Assembly: GCA_002477465.1 (NCBI GenBank)
Contig: DLPV01000003.1
Coordinates: 98,160 to 155,572, forward strand
From: Gammaproteobacteria bacterium UBA7449
Lineage (GTDB): Bacteria; Pseudomonadota; Gammaproteobacteria; Pseudomonadales; Pseudohongiellaceae
DNA length: 57,413 nucleotides
Direction: 5' to 3'
Part shown: in pieces, positions 34,525 through 43,565 of the stretch
Layout of the letters: each line of letters starts with the position of its first letter
How positions within the stretch are numbered: the stretch's first letter is position 1
The notes under the pieces: model-generated
Databases searched by the model: none
What the model was told of the DNA's origin: nothing
What the model saw: the letters and a program-made list of their open reading frames with translations, nothing else
Made by a program: the position numbers and the translations under genes

Positions 34525-36390
34525 TTATTGGTAACCCTGCGCCTGCAGATTGAAAAGGGTGGCATACTGACCGTCACTGGCCAGTAATTCCTCGTGGCTG
34601 CCTTCCTCGAGGATCTCAGCCTTCTCAAGTACGATTATATGGTCTGCCATGCGCACAGTGGAGAAGCGATGGGAGATGATGATTGAAATCTTGTTAGCAG
34701 TAAGATCGCGAAAGTGAGAAAAAATTTCAGCTTCGGCACGCGCATCGATGGCAGCGGTAGGTTCGTCCAATATGAGAATATCTGCCTTGCTGCGCATAAA
34801 TGCGCGAGACAAAGCGATCTTTTGCCACTGGCCACCACTGAGCTCCTTGCCGTCTTTAAACCAGGTGCCCAGTTGCGTCTTGTAGCCCTGGGGCAGACCC
34901 TTAACAAATTCGTCAGCCATGCCCTTCTCGGCGGCTTCTTCAATTAGCTCATCCTGTTCCAGTTCATCAACATCACCAATGCCTATGTTCTCGCCAACCA
35001 AAAGCTGATAGCGGGCAAAATCCTGAAAGATCACGCCAATTTTCTTGCGCAGGGTATCGATGTCCCACTCTTTAAGGTCCAGCCCCTCCAAATAGATTGT
35101 GCCCTCTGACGGCTGATAGAGCCGGATTAGCAGTTTTATCAGGGTTGTCTTACCGCTGCCATTTTCTCCGACTATTGCGAGACTTTCGCCGGGTCGTATA
35201 TGCAGATTGACCTTGTTGAGAGCGGGTATATTGCTACCCGGGTAAAAGAAGCTGACGTTTTCGATACGGATGCCATCACTGGGGTCAGGTCCAGCAGTCT
35301 TGTTACCGGTGGTCTCCGGTACCTTGTGATTCAGATACTCGGTGAGATTGGACAGGTAGAGGTTATCTTCGTACATGCCGTTCACCGCAGTCAGGCTATT
35401 GGTAACAGCATTCTGGCCCAGGCGAAACTGGGCGATATACATTGTCATCTGGCCAATGGTGATCGCACCCGCTATTGCCGCGAAGCCGACCCAGCCATAG
35501 GCAAAATAGAAGGCCGCGCTGGCCAGCAAGCCCAGCACATAACCCCAGAAGCCCCGACGCAGGACAAGGTTCCGATCTTCTTTATAGATTTTGCGGAAAA
35601 TATCCACGTAGCGCTGCAGGAACAGTTTGCCAAGCTGCAGCAACTTCACTTCTTTAACGCCGTCCTCGCGGGTCAGCACCATTTCCAGATAAATCTGCAC
35701 GCGGCGCTCAGCGGAACGGCGGCGATGAATGCGAAAAGCCTCGCCAGAAAACTTTGCTTCAGCAAGAAAGGCAGGGATGCCAGCCAATCCCAGCAGCAGT
35801 ACCGCGTAAGGTGAAAACTGATACAGCCAGATGCCGATAGTGAGCAGCGCCACGACGTCACGTGCCAGGTCGAATGTTTTGATGACTAGGCTCAGGGGCC
35901 TGCTGGAGGCCTCCCGACGCGCACGCACCAGTTTGTCGTAGTACTCCGCATCCTCAAAATGTGCAAGCTCCAGGGTCAGAGCCTTTTCCAGGATCATGAC
36001 GTTGATTTTGTTACCCAGCAAGACTCGCAGAATAGACTGACACACCGTGTTGAGTTTCTGAGCACCGGTCATGATCACCACTAGCCCCGCCTCAACCAAA
36101 ACATAAAATAACACATCGCTACGAGCGGCTTCTGCCGCGTCGCCTGTGCTCTGAATAGCGCTCGCGACCGCATCAACAAACAAGCCACCGACAGATGCGA
36201 TGGCGGCTGGTAGGACGCCAGAAACCAGAGTGGTTGCAGCCATGACCAAAGTCAGGGTTGCGCTGGTACTCCAGACGATTTCCATAGCAACTCTGCTGTA
36301 CTGGAAAACAGACAGGAATTTGCGCACGGAACCAGGTTCAGCGCTGCTGGCAGTATCGGTAGGCTTGCTGGCTGAATCGCTGGTGGCCAA
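34525..36390 (-). CDS. ABC exporter, fused membrane and ATPase domains
   Basis: A 621-residue half-transporter of the MsbA/lipid-and-peptide exporter type. The N-terminal half (about residues 25-330) contains the transmembrane bundle; the C-terminal half is the ATPase: Walker A GENGSGKTTL near residue 405, Q-loop VIFQDFARYQ, signature ELSGGQWQK, Walker B ILILDEPTAAID and the H-loop ISHRFSTVR. It would act as a homodimer in the inner membrane. The start is a TTG; no better start was seen before the first helix. The substrate is unknown; the LysE-type exporter gene follows closely. Confidence 0.9.
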   Translation of the reverse strand: MATSDSASKPTDTASSAEPGSVRKFLSVFQYSRVAMEIVWSTSATLTLVMAATTLVSGVLPAAIASVGGLFVDAVASAIQSTGDAAEAARSDVLFYVLVEAGLVVIMTGAQKLNTVCQSILRVLLGNKINVMILEKALTLELAHFEDAEYYDKLVRARREASSRPLSLVIKTFDLARDVVALLTIGIWLYQFSPYAVLLLGLAGIPAFLAEAKFSGEAFRIHRRRSAERRVQIYLEMVLTREDGVKEVKLLQLGKLFLQRYVDIFRKIYKEDRNLVLRRGFWGYVLGLLASAAFYFAYGWVGFAAIAGAITIGQMTMYIAQFRLGQNAVTNSLTAVNGMYEDNLYLSNLTEYLNHKVPETTGNKTAGPDPSDGIRIENVSFFYPGSNIPALNKVNLHIRPGESLAIVGENGSGKTTLIKLLIRLYQPSEGTIYLEGLDLKEWDIDTLRKKIGVIFQDFARYQLLVGENIGIGDVDELEQDELIEEAAEKGMADEFVKGLPQGYKTQLGTWFKDGKELSGGQWQKIALSRAFMRSKADILILDEPTAAIDARAEAEIFSHFRDLTANKISIIISHRFSTVRMADHIIVLEKAEILEEGSHEELLASDGQYATLFNLQAQGYQ

Positions 36391-36544
36391 GACTTACTCG
36401 GGGGTGAATATCGTTAGATTGGAGAGAAGAATACGCGAGATCGACGGCGATGGATTCTAGCACAGCCCTGTTGCTTGGCATGCAGGCTATAGGTAAAAGA
36501 GTGCATTGAGGTCTGGGTCTTAAAGACTCCGCGGTAGAGTCTCC

Positions 36545-36575
36545 AAAAAAAGCCCGGGCACCCAAGCGCCCGGGC
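36545..36575 (-). terminator. Strong intrinsic terminator
   Basis: Two copies of GCCCGGGC (36552-36559 and 36568-36575), each self-complementary, form an 8-bp GC stem with an 8-nt loop. On the minus strand seven T follow (36551-36545). It lies 30 bp past the stop of the secreted methyltransferase-like gene and ends that transcript. Confidence 0.88.
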
Positions 36576-36605
36576 CTTTCAACAAACCTCTCTGCAGCGT
36601 TTGCG

Positions 36606-37328
36606 CTACAGCTTGACGAACTTCAGGACGAAGCGATCCGTGTTACGGCCAAGGCTGGGGTCGAATGGACCAACACTATGATCATCCGCTGGGTTATCCA
36701 GGATATCGGCGCTGCCTACCAGCGCAAACTGTCCGGAATTAACGATGGCGGACACCGCGTCCTCAAAGGCAATACGGTGCAAAGTGACGTTGTCGGCGCC
36801 ATGATTACCTGCATGGTCGATAACACCCAGGATGCCACCCGGCTTGAGGGCTGTTGCGATCTGGCCCAGAAAACCCTGCGCTGCGGCAGGATTGGGATTG
36901 TGAACGTCATGGAAGTTGAGCGCCGTCAGGGCGAAATCAACACTGCCGGCAGCCACGTCTGAAACCGGACCGAGATGATGCTCGATATTGCTTCGGCGGC
37001 TCAGGCGATCATTGATAATCTCCATATTATTATCAACGAAGCGGCCCGAATTGTTTTGCATGATCACTTTGCCACTATCCCCTACAGCGTAGGAGAGGAC
37101 TTCGGTATACCAACCGCCGATGGCAATCAGATCCATTGCCGTCATGCCGGCTTCCAGTCCAAGAAACGAAAGCACTTCTGGCGCCTTACGATTGGAGTCC
37201 CTTTCTTTGTCCGCCGCAGGCCGGCCAGGGTTGTCCATGGCCGAGGCTAATGCGGCAATATCGAGCTGTGCGACGGCGCCCGATGCCATTACGCTGGCTA
37301 CAAATAAAGTGAGGAGCTTTTTCATCAT
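36606..37328 (-). CDS. Secreted methyltransferase-fold protein
   Basis: A 240-residue protein with a clear signal peptide (MMKKLLTLFVASVMASGAVAQ) followed by a Rossmann-type class I methyltransferase fold: motif I region MTAMDLIAIGGWYTEVLS, an acidic end of strand 2 (VIMQNN), FALTALNFHDVHN and the LKPGGILGVIDH strand-4 region. It resembles the 'predicted methyltransferase' family that carries export signals. The glycine-rich motif I is degraded (IAIGG instead of GxGxG), and SAM is not expected in the periplasm, so a different ligand or activity is possible. The ATG follows AGGAATAAC. A strong terminator ends the gene. Confidence 0.8.
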   Translation of the reverse strand: MMKKLLTLFVASVMASGAVAQLDIAALASAMDNPGRPAADKERDSNRKAPEVLSFLGLEAGMTAMDLIAIGGWYTEVLSYAVGDSGKVIMQNNSGRFVDNNMEIINDRLSRRSNIEHHLGPVSDVAAGSVDFALTALNFHDVHNPNPAAAQGFLGQIATALKPGGILGVIDHAGNHGADNVTLHRIAFEDAVSAIVNSGQFALVGSADILDNPADDHSVGPFDPSLGRNTDRFVLKFVKL

Positions 37329-37484
37329 GTTATTCCTGTCTTTAAATTCAGATCAGCCCGCCACAACGGCGAAAGCTGGATCAGGCAGCACAAACTACAG
37401 CCACCGTCTAGCCAAACCAATTCGACAGGAAGTAGGCTGCACGCGGTCGTCCCCTAGCCTGTTAATAAGCGGTAAATGGGGGGG

Positions 37485-37712
37485 TTAGTGCAGCCGATGT
37501 GAGACTTTGAGTTCGTCCTCGAAAAAGGCTTTGACCTTAAGCAGCTGGCTCAGATCCCCTTCACTCTCCATCAGGGGCAGATGCTGCTCGATATCATTCA
37601 GTATATTGGTAATGCTCCCGGTATCGAGGTTGCTGAGATCCAGGTCAAAGGGGAAGTTCCCTGTCTTGGTATTGTCCTTAATCATGTCCTTAAACAGCTC
37701 CTTAATGCTCAA
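37485..37712 (-). CDS. Small acidic protein of unknown function
   Basis: A 75-residue soluble protein with a TTG start preceded by AAGGGAAT at about 5 nt. The sequence is charged and helical, beginning MSIKELFKDMIKD and ending FFEDELKVSHRLH. A centre rich in Asp/Leu (PFDLDLSNLDTG) suggests an amphipathic interaction surface. No cysteine, membrane segment or known motif is visible. I do not recognise the family. Confidence 0.5.
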   Translation of the reverse strand: MSIKELFKDMIKDNTKTGNFPFDLDLSNLDTGSITNILNDIEQHLPLMESEGDLSQLLKVKAFFEDELKVSHRLH

Positions 37713-38054
37713 TTATTCCCTTATTGTGGGGGTGAAACCTTGCACAAGAATTGTATCGACTGACTTTAAGATATCTTCATAAGAAATTCTAATATAACGA
37801 GTTTTTGCTTTCGGAGATTTCAGAATTCAGCACCGAGACCCGGCTTTACCTGCCCTTGTCTGAGGTATTACGCTAACTGCCTCGAAGTTCGCGGCGTGCC
37901 AGATGACGCGGTCCCTGCTGGCTTTAATAATAACCAGAAAAATACGGAACCAAGCCGTTCCAGGGAGAGAGGAAGCTACGCATGGCGGCTTTCATCCACG
38001 CGTGGGCAGAATTTGTTGTAGCCCGTCGAGCCGCAATTCTCGTAGCGACGCTAA

Positions 38055-38525
38055 GGCTCATGGCTGTTCTATGGTGAGGCTGCCATGCATACGGGCAAAC
38101 GTGTGCGGCCAAATCTGGAAACGTTCTTTAAAAAAGTCGGTGGTTGGGATGAGAAAGAGCAGCTTTTTAGCGTTTTGGGCGCCGAATATAACGGCTTTGA
38201 AAATCTGCAGCTGGCTATGGAGCTGGACCTTATTCATACCCGACCGCACACGTCCAGCATGCTGCTGGCAGAAGACCAAATAGGTGCTGGTGTCCGCGCC
38301 TTTTGGACCCCACTAAATCAGCGGCTGCAGATTCTTGCAGTAAGGAATGAATTGGTAGGTAGCACCGGTCGCGTAATCAGGGTATCTGCCGATTACAATT
38401 GGTCAGACACTATTGATTTTGGTTTGCTTTGGGTGGACCATCAAACAGAATCTGATTCCCCATTTGTACCTTTTGAAAACAACGACGTGATCCAGCTACA
38501 GCTGCGGTATAGTTTTCAAATCTAA
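38055..38525 (+). pseudogene. C-terminal remnant of an outer-membrane beta-barrel protein
   Basis: From 38055 the frame reads GSWLFYGEAA and then continues through an ATG at 38085 to 38525. The protein-like sequence starts before that ATG and is cut by an in-frame stop at 38052-38054. The part after the ATG (146 residues) has alternating beta-strand composition and ends in the barrel-type LRYSFQI, resembling the last strands of DUF1302-like porins. The frame just upstream changes (a run near 38034-38063 reads NSRSDAKAHG in another frame), which points to a frameshifted, truncated gene rather than a small intact one. The stretch 37713-38054 holds no other supportable gene. Confidence 0.5.
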
Positions 38526-38539
38526 CAAGAGATTGAACG

Positions 38540-39226
38540 ATGTTTCCTGATGATCTGAAACCTTCTCAACCCTATCACCATGGCGATGTTAAAAACGCAT
38601 TGATCAATGCAGCCATGAAGCTGATCGATACCAATGAATTAGAAGCGATGAGTCTGCGGCGCCTTGCCAAGGAAGTTGGTGTTACTCCTTCAGCGGTTTA
38701 TAACCATTTCACCGATAAAGATGCGCTGATGATGGCAATCAAGATTCGCCTTTATGAGGACATCAATCGCTATTTTGATTCGCATTATCCTGAGTCAGAT
38801 GATCCAGAGCAGACTCTGTTAGATATGTGCTATGCCTACTTTCACTTCTCACGCGAATTCCCCTCGCAGTTCCATTTTATCTTTAGCTCTACTCTACCAC
38901 TGGAGTGGTCTACGCCAGAATTTGTGAAAGTTTCCTGCTACTGCCTGGTGAAGGCGCGCAAGGCCGTTTATGGCATCTTTGAAAAATACCAGGTGCCATG
39001 CAAAGAGGAGGACGTGGTCGGCACCACACTGCTGGTTTGGTCGCAGCTGCACGGCATCGTCATGTTGCGCAACTCGGGCTCCATTCCCGCGGCAGTAACT
39101 TACCAGGAATGGCCTTCTGTCTGTGGCCTGCAGGAAAACGAAGAAGTTGAAAATTTGTTGCGTGAGCATGTTCAGATGACGGTGGATGCAATCCTGAGCA
39201 AGCAGCGTAACGACAGCCACCATTAG
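38540..39226 (+). CDS. TetR/AcrR family transcriptional regulator
   Basis: A 228-residue repressor-type regulator. The N-terminal helix-turn-helix (about residues 15-65) includes MSLRRLAKEVGVTPSAVYNHFTDKDALMMA, of which VGVTPSAVYNHF is the recognition helix region typical of TetR. The C-terminal ligand domain contains LLVWSQLHGIVMLRNSG, matching the WHG-type ligand-binding domain. It begins 14 bp after the broken barrel gene and ends 15 bp before the DUF2161 gene, so it may be cotranscribed with the latter. The ligand and targets are unknown. Confidence 0.9.
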   Translation: MFPDDLKPSQPYHHGDVKNALINAAMKLIDTNELEAMSLRRLAKEVGVTPSAVYNHFTDKDALMMAIKIRLYEDINRYFDSHYPESDDPEQTLLDMCYAYFHFSREFPSQFHFIFSSTLPLEWSTPEFVKVSCYCLVKARKAVYGIFEKYQVPCKEEDVVGTTLLVWSQLHGIVMLRNSGSIPAAVTYQEWPSVCGLQENEEVENLLREHVQMTVDAILSKQRNDSHH

Positions 39227-39241
39227 GACTGAAGCTGTCAT

Positions 39242-39904
39242 TTGAAAGAAGCTGACCTTTACCTTCCTATCAAAAGCTTTTTGGAGCAGCAGGATTATGA
39301 GGTCAAAGGTGAAGTGCGAGATTGCGATATTGTCGCGGTTCGCGGCACTGAGTCTCCTGTCGTTGTCGAGCTCAAACTGACCTTGAATCTCAATCTTATT
39401 CTGCAGGCGGTTGCACGTCTGTCCCTCACCGATAAGGTTTATATTGGGGTTCCGAAATCTGCGCCACTCCTGAAGACGAAGCGGAAGCATGTGCTTAAGC
39501 TGCTGCGCAGTCTAGGCCTGGGATTGATTACCGTAAGTCAAAGCCAGCTTGTGGATGCCGTGATTGAACCCGCGCCTTATCAGCCAAGAAAGTCTTCTTT
39601 GCGCAAGGAACGACTGCTGCGTGAGTTTGCTCAGCGCGTGGGCGATCCCAATCAGGGTGGTTCCCATACCCGCAGTGGATTGATGACTGCTTATCGGCAA
39701 CGTGCCATACGCATCGCCACGCTGCTGGAGCGCAATGGTCCAAGCAAGGCAGCGGCCATCGCAACTGAACTGGATGAACCAAAATCACGGGCCATTCTCT
39801 ATCGAGATGTCTACGGCTGGTTTGATCGAATCGAGCGCGGAATCTATGCCTTGTCACCACGGGGCATAAAAGAACTGGAATCCTGGAAAGAAGATCAGGA
39901 TTAG
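39242..39904 (+). CDS. DUF2161 family, predicted PD-(D/E)XK-type nuclease/phosphodiesterase
   Basis: A 220-residue protein with a TTG start. The N-terminal half carries a restriction-endonuclease-like core: the start KEADLYLPIKSFLEQQDYEVKGEV, an Asp in DCDIVAVRG and the E-x-K pair in VVVELKLTLN form the expected D...ExK site. The C-terminal half (about residues 145-215) looks like a winged-helix domain (RIATLLERNGPSKAAAIA, ending GIYALSPRGIKEL). The family is annotated as a putative phosphodiesterase/nuclease without proven function. It follows the TetR gene closely and is convergent with ubiI. Confidence 0.82.
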   Translation: MKEADLYLPIKSFLEQQDYEVKGEVRDCDIVAVRGTESPVVVELKLTLNLNLILQAVARLSLTDKVYIGVPKSAPLLKTKRKHVLKLLRSLGLGLITVSQSQLVDAVIEPAPYQPRKSSLRKERLLREFAQRVGDPNQGGSHTRSGLMTAYRQRAIRIATLLERNGPSKAAAIATELDEPKSRAILYRDVYGWFDRIERGIYALSPRGIKELESWKEDQD

Positions 39905-39923
39905 GTAGCGGGGTACAGTTGAG

Positions 39924-41156
39924 TCAGGCCATGCCAATGGCGTGGCGTATGATCAGGTTCTTCGCCGGCGCGACATCATTCACTGCGCTCAGCCCAAAGT
40001 TTCGCATCCACACCGCAGGCGGCGCCTGCTCTGCAAACAGATGCTTGAAACCCTCCATGACCCACATCATGCGTAAATTGTGTGGCTTACGCTGGCGTTG
40101 GTAGCGTTCCAGTATGCGTTTATCGTTGACTTTCCTGCCGGTCTTCAGACCTGCCTGTAGTGCTTCGCTCAGGGCCATTGCATCAAGCAAGCCCAGATTG
40201 ACACCCTGGCCAGCAAGAGGGTGGATCGTATGAGCCGCATCTCCCACCAGCACAATACCATCCTGGAAATACTCGGTCGCGTGACGCTGTCGCAAGGGCA
40301 CCTGAAAGCGTTTCTCCATTCTCTCTATTTTGCCCAGTCGGTGTTCGAAGGCATTGCCGAGTTCCACCATGAACGCGTCATTCGGCAGCGCCATCAACTG
40401 CTCGGCGCGCGCAGTGACGACAGACCAGACAATTGAACAGCGATTCTGATCTGACCCAGAATCCAGCGGCAGAAAAGCCAGCGGACCGGTGTCGATAAAT
40501 CGCTGCCAGGCGGTATGCTTGTGCGGGTGTTCGGTGCAGACTGTGGTCACGATAGCTGTATGCCCGTAATCCCATTCCCTGGTGTGAAACCCGGCAAGCT
40601 CGCGGATTTTCGAATTGGCACCATCGGCTGCGACTAACAGTCGGGTTGCGAGCACCTTGTCGTCGTCTGCGTGTAATAAATACTCTCCCGCATCATTCCT
40701 GTCGATGGCACTGACATTAAAAGGCGTGATAGCGCGCAGGTTTGCTTTTGCATCGAGGTCTTCATAGAGCGCAGCCGTCACGATTGAATTCTCAACAATG
40801 GAGCCGAGCGACGCCTGTTGAACCTCTGCTGCTGAGAAATGGATGGAGCCAGTACCCTCGGCATCCCACACGTCCATGTCCGTATAGGGACACTGGCGCA
40901 TCGCTTCAATGTGTTGCCAGACGCCGAGTTGCTGAAAAAGCGCCTTGGAAGCTAGGGTCAGGGCGCTAACCCGGGGGTCGAAAGACTCGGGCTGTGAGAC
41001 AAAAGGAAGACGCTGCTTGTCAAACGCAGCCCGGTCAAGCAGCGCAACCCGCAGTGGATTGCCCTTGCTGTCCAGATCGCTAAGCAGGCGCGCCAGGGTA
41101 GTCCCTACCATGCCGCCACCGGCAATCACTACATCAAACGTTTCAGTCTCAGACAT
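39924..41156 (-). CDS. ubiI: UbiI-type FAD-dependent hydroxylase of ubiquinone biosynthesis
   Basis: A UbiH/UbiF/UbiI/COQ6 family flavoprotein monooxygenase of 410 residues that hydroxylates the ubiquinone ring precursor. FAD motif: DVVIAGGGMVGTTLARLL. The middle motif is LLVAADGANSKIRELAG, and the FAD/ribityl motif is VLVGDAAHTIHPLAGQGVNLGL. I start at the ATG at 41156 (MSETETFDVV); ATGs at 41165 and farther upstream also exist. In gammaproteobacteria this gene normally follows ubiH and pepP, which supports ubiI. Here two plus-strand genes (maoC-like and DUF1499) are placed between it and ubiH. UbiF is the main alternative name. Confidence 0.85.
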   Translation of the reverse strand: MSETETFDVVIAGGGMVGTTLARLLSDLDSKGNPLRVALLDRAAFDKQRLPFVSQPESFDPRVSALTLASKALFQQLGVWQHIEAMRQCPYTDMDVWDAEGTGSIHFSAAEVQQASLGSIVENSIVTAALYEDLDAKANLRAITPFNVSAIDRNDAGEYLLHADDDKVLATRLLVAADGANSKIRELAGFHTREWDYGHTAIVTTVCTEHPHKHTAWQRFIDTGPLAFLPLDSGSDQNRCSIVWSVVTARAEQLMALPNDAFMVELGNAFEHRLGKIERMEKRFQVPLRQRHATEYFQDGIVLVGDAAHTIHPLAGQGVNLGLLDAMALSEALQAGLKTGRKVNDKRILERYQRQRKPHNLRMMWVMEGFKHLFAEQAPPAVWMRNFGLSAVNDVAPAKNLIIRHAIGMA

Positions 41157-41328
41157 GGTCGCCATTATAGGGTTTCGGGCGAGGGCTTTCATGTTTGTCT
41201 GCGTACTGGCTGCATTCTTGGCATACAGACATAGGTCCACTCGTGACCAACTCGTGCAACATGGGATTTCGCCGGGATTGCTGATAGACTGCTGCGCGAA
41301 TCAAAACACGGGCTCCGGGGAAATTATC

Positions 41329-41790
41329 ATGGCACTTACTCTGCGTACAGATCAGCTCAATGACTACATTGGCAAAGAAGTCGGCGTTTCCGAATGGATG
41401 CTGGTAGACCAGGAACGTATCAACCAGTTTGCTGAAGCCACTGGCGACCACCAGTATATTCATGTCGATCCAGAGCGAGCGGCGAAGACGCCTTTCGGTA
41501 CCACGATCGCCCATGGCTTTCTTACCATGTCGCTGATGGTGGAGATGGGCTACGAAGGCAGCACCAAGCTAGAGAGCGCAGTCATGGGTATCAACTATGG
41601 CTTCGACAAGCTGCGCTTTATCAATCCGGTGAAGGTTAACAGCCGGGTCCGCGGCCGCTTCCAGCTCATGAGCGCCGAGGAAAAGAACCCCAATCAGTGG
41701 CTGCTAAAGCACGCCGTGACAGTTGAGATCGAGGGCGAAGACAAGCCTGCACTCATCGCCGAGTGGCTAGGCATGACGGTGGTCGAGTAA
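41329..41790 (+). CDS. MaoC-like (R)-specific enoyl-CoA hydratase family protein
   Basis: A 153-residue single hot-dog-fold protein. The hydratase motif is clear: FAEATGDHQYIHVDPERAAKTPFG with the catalytic Asp/His pair, then IAHGFLTMSL. A longer open frame continues upstream, but only from the ATG at 41329 does the sequence look like the family (MALTLRTDQLNDYIGKE). Such enzymes hydrate trans-2-enoyl-CoA in beta-oxidation or polyester-linked metabolism. It is divergent from the ubiI gene. Confidence 0.88.
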   Translation: MALTLRTDQLNDYIGKEVGVSEWMLVDQERINQFAEATGDHQYIHVDPERAAKTPFGTTIAHGFLTMSLMVEMGYEGSTKLESAVMGINYGFDKLRFINPVKVNSRVRGRFQLMSAEEKNPNQWLLKHAVTVEIEGEDKPALIAEWLGMTVVE

Positions 41791-41863
41791 TCGCTGCTAC
41801 AAAAATCGACGTAGAACTCGCATTCTCCATAAAATTTACGGCATACCGGGGCGCCATCAGATC

Positions 41864-42277
41864 ATGAAAAAATCTCTACTCACACTCATTCCATTCCTGA
41901 CGGCCTGCGCTGGCGAACCACCGCAGAATATAGGCGTGCAAGACGGGCGCCTCGCCGCCTGTCCCGATTCACCAAATTGCGTCTCCAGCTTTGAGAGCGA
42001 TGAGGAACATGGCATTCAGCCCATCAGAGCAAATTTGCGTCAGGTGGAACAGGTGCTGGTGGGCCTGGACGAAGCCAACATCGTCGAATCCTCCGACGGC
42101 TACCTGTACGCCCAATTCACTTCACGCATCATGCGCTATGTCGACGATGTGGAATTTCTGGAAGACCCATCCGAAGGCGTCACCCATGTGCGCTCGGCTT
42201 CCCGTCTGGGCTATAGCGACCTTGGCGCAAACCGAAGCCGCATCGAGAACATCCGCAGCCTCATCTCGAACGACTAA
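41864..42277 (+). CDS. DUF1499 family lipoprotein
   Basis: A 137-residue protein with a short lipoprotein signal (MKKSLLTLIPFLTAC, lipobox LTAC). The mature part holds the DUF1499 landmarks: CPDSPNCVSS near residue 33, DGYLYAQFTSRIMRYVDDVEF, and the final VRSASRLGYSDLGANRSRIENIR. The function of the family is unknown; it would be anchored in a membrane facing the periplasm. It follows the MaoC-like gene after 73 bp and is convergent with ubiH. Confidence 0.88.
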   Translation: MKKSLLTLIPFLTACAGEPPQNIGVQDGRLAACPDSPNCVSSFESDEEHGIQPIRANLRQVEQVLVGLDEANIVESSDGYLYAQFTSRIMRYVDDVEFLEDPSEGVTHVRSASRLGYSDLGANRSRIENIRSLISND

Positions 42278-42333
42278 TCCACAATTTTTAGCCATCTGGG
42301 TTCACTAATCGTTTCACGCCAGGAACGGTGGCA

Positions 42334-43563
42334 TTATGACTTGAGCCCCATGGCCGCCCTGGCAAACTGATTGCGCAGCGAAGGCATGAGTTCCAGCCCC
42401 ACCAATCCCAGCTTGCGCAGGGAAGACCTCATCAGCTCATTGTTGGAAAACATCTTCACCATTTGGTCCGTAAACAGGATGGATTGCTGTTGATCAGCAT
42501 CCTGCGAATCTAGATAAGCCTGTAACACTGCCATCTCTCCGAGGCCACGCTGATGCCGCCAGGCTGATTCAAGGTGTTGCGCCAGCGATGCGGAATCCCG
42601 CAGTGCCAGGTTAAGCCCCTGTCCTGCTACCGGGTGCAAAGTGTGGGCAACATTGCCTAACAGGACCAGGCCGGGCCTTATTTGCTCCTGTGCCTGAGTC
42701 AACACCAGAGGATACGCATAGGATTCTCCCACATGGGTAATTTCTCCCAGGCGACCACCAAAGTAATCGGTGAGCCCTGCAAGAAAACGTTTGTCATCGC
42801 AGTCCAACAGATCGGCACTGCGTTCAGCGGCCACTGTCCACACCAGCGCGCCGCGATTCAAACCATCAAAACTTGCCAGCGGCAACACGGCCAGCGGGCC
42901 CGAGTCCGTGAAGCGTTCAAAAGCCGTGCCTGCATGGGGAAGCTCGAACGCGATATTAGTGATAATGGCGTGTTGGCCATAGTCTTCCTGCTTGTGGCCA
43001 ATCCCCAGATTTTTGCAGATAGGAGAGCGCCCGCCATCAGCGAGCACTACCAGTGAGCCATTCACTTCAATTTCATGATCGCCGTTTAATACAGTCAGCT
43101 GCATACCGGACGCCCGCGGCACTACCCCGGTGATGGTTGCCGGTGCCAGCTGTTCAATGACTGAAGAAGCGGCAAGTGAGTGGTTCAAGACGCGGCCCAG
43201 CTCCCGGTTTTCCACCACGTAGCCGAGCGCAGCCACGCCCTGCTCCGCGTGAGTCAGCTGAGTAGAGCCAAAGCGGCCGCGATCACTCACCTGGATTTGC
43301 AGAATAGGCGTGACGGTCTCTGCTAGCGCAGACCATAAACCCATGGCTTCATAAATTGTTTTGCTGCCGAAAGACAAAGCCGTGGAGCGGGCATCAAAAC
43401 TCGGCTGATCGTTCAGATCGCTACTGGCAATGGCTTCCACAATAAGGATTTTCAAATCGGCATTATCGCAGCGCCTTGCCAGATCCAGCGCGAAGCTGGC
43501 ACCCACCATGCCGCCACCGACGACAACAACATCATACTGAGGCTGTGGTGACTCGATGTGCAT
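42334..43563 (-). CDS. ubiH: 2-octaprenyl-6-methoxyphenol hydroxylase
   Basis: A 409-residue flavoprotein monooxygenase of ubiquinone biosynthesis. FAD motif DVVVVGGGMVGASFALDLA, central LVVLADGGRSP and the ribityl motif LVLLGNVAHTLHPVAGQGLN are present. Gly-Asn in place of Gly-Asp in the last motif is, as I recall, also seen in UbiH proteins and separates it from the ubiI-type paralogue nearby. The start codon lies 2 bp after the pepP stop, so the two genes are an operon, as in Escherichia and Pseudomonas. Confidence 0.92.
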   Translation of the reverse strand: MHIESPQPQYDVVVVGGGMVGASFALDLARRCDNADLKILIVEAIASSDLNDQPSFDARSTALSFGSKTIYEAMGLWSALAETVTPILQIQVSDRGRFGSTQLTHAEQGVAALGYVVENRELGRVLNHSLAASSVIEQLAPATITGVVPRASGMQLTVLNGDHEIEVNGSLVVLADGGRSPICKNLGIGHKQEDYGQHAIITNIAFELPHAGTAFERFTDSGPLAVLPLASFDGLNRGALVWTVAAERSADLLDCDDKRFLAGLTDYFGGRLGEITHVGESYAYPLVLTQAQEQIRPGLVLLGNVAHTLHPVAGQGLNLALRDSASLAQHLESAWRHQRGLGEMAVLQAYLDSQDADQQQSILFTDQMVKMFSNNELMRSSLRKLGLVGLELMPSLRNQFARAAMGLKS

Positions 43564-43565
43564 GG

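Noticed and set aside
37903..38283. 126-residue plus-strand ORF overlapping the broken barrel gene
   Set aside because: The composition is not protein-like after the first 50 codons and the barrel frame (38055-38525) has clear beta-strand character; at most its middle part is the shifted upstream piece of the same dead gene.
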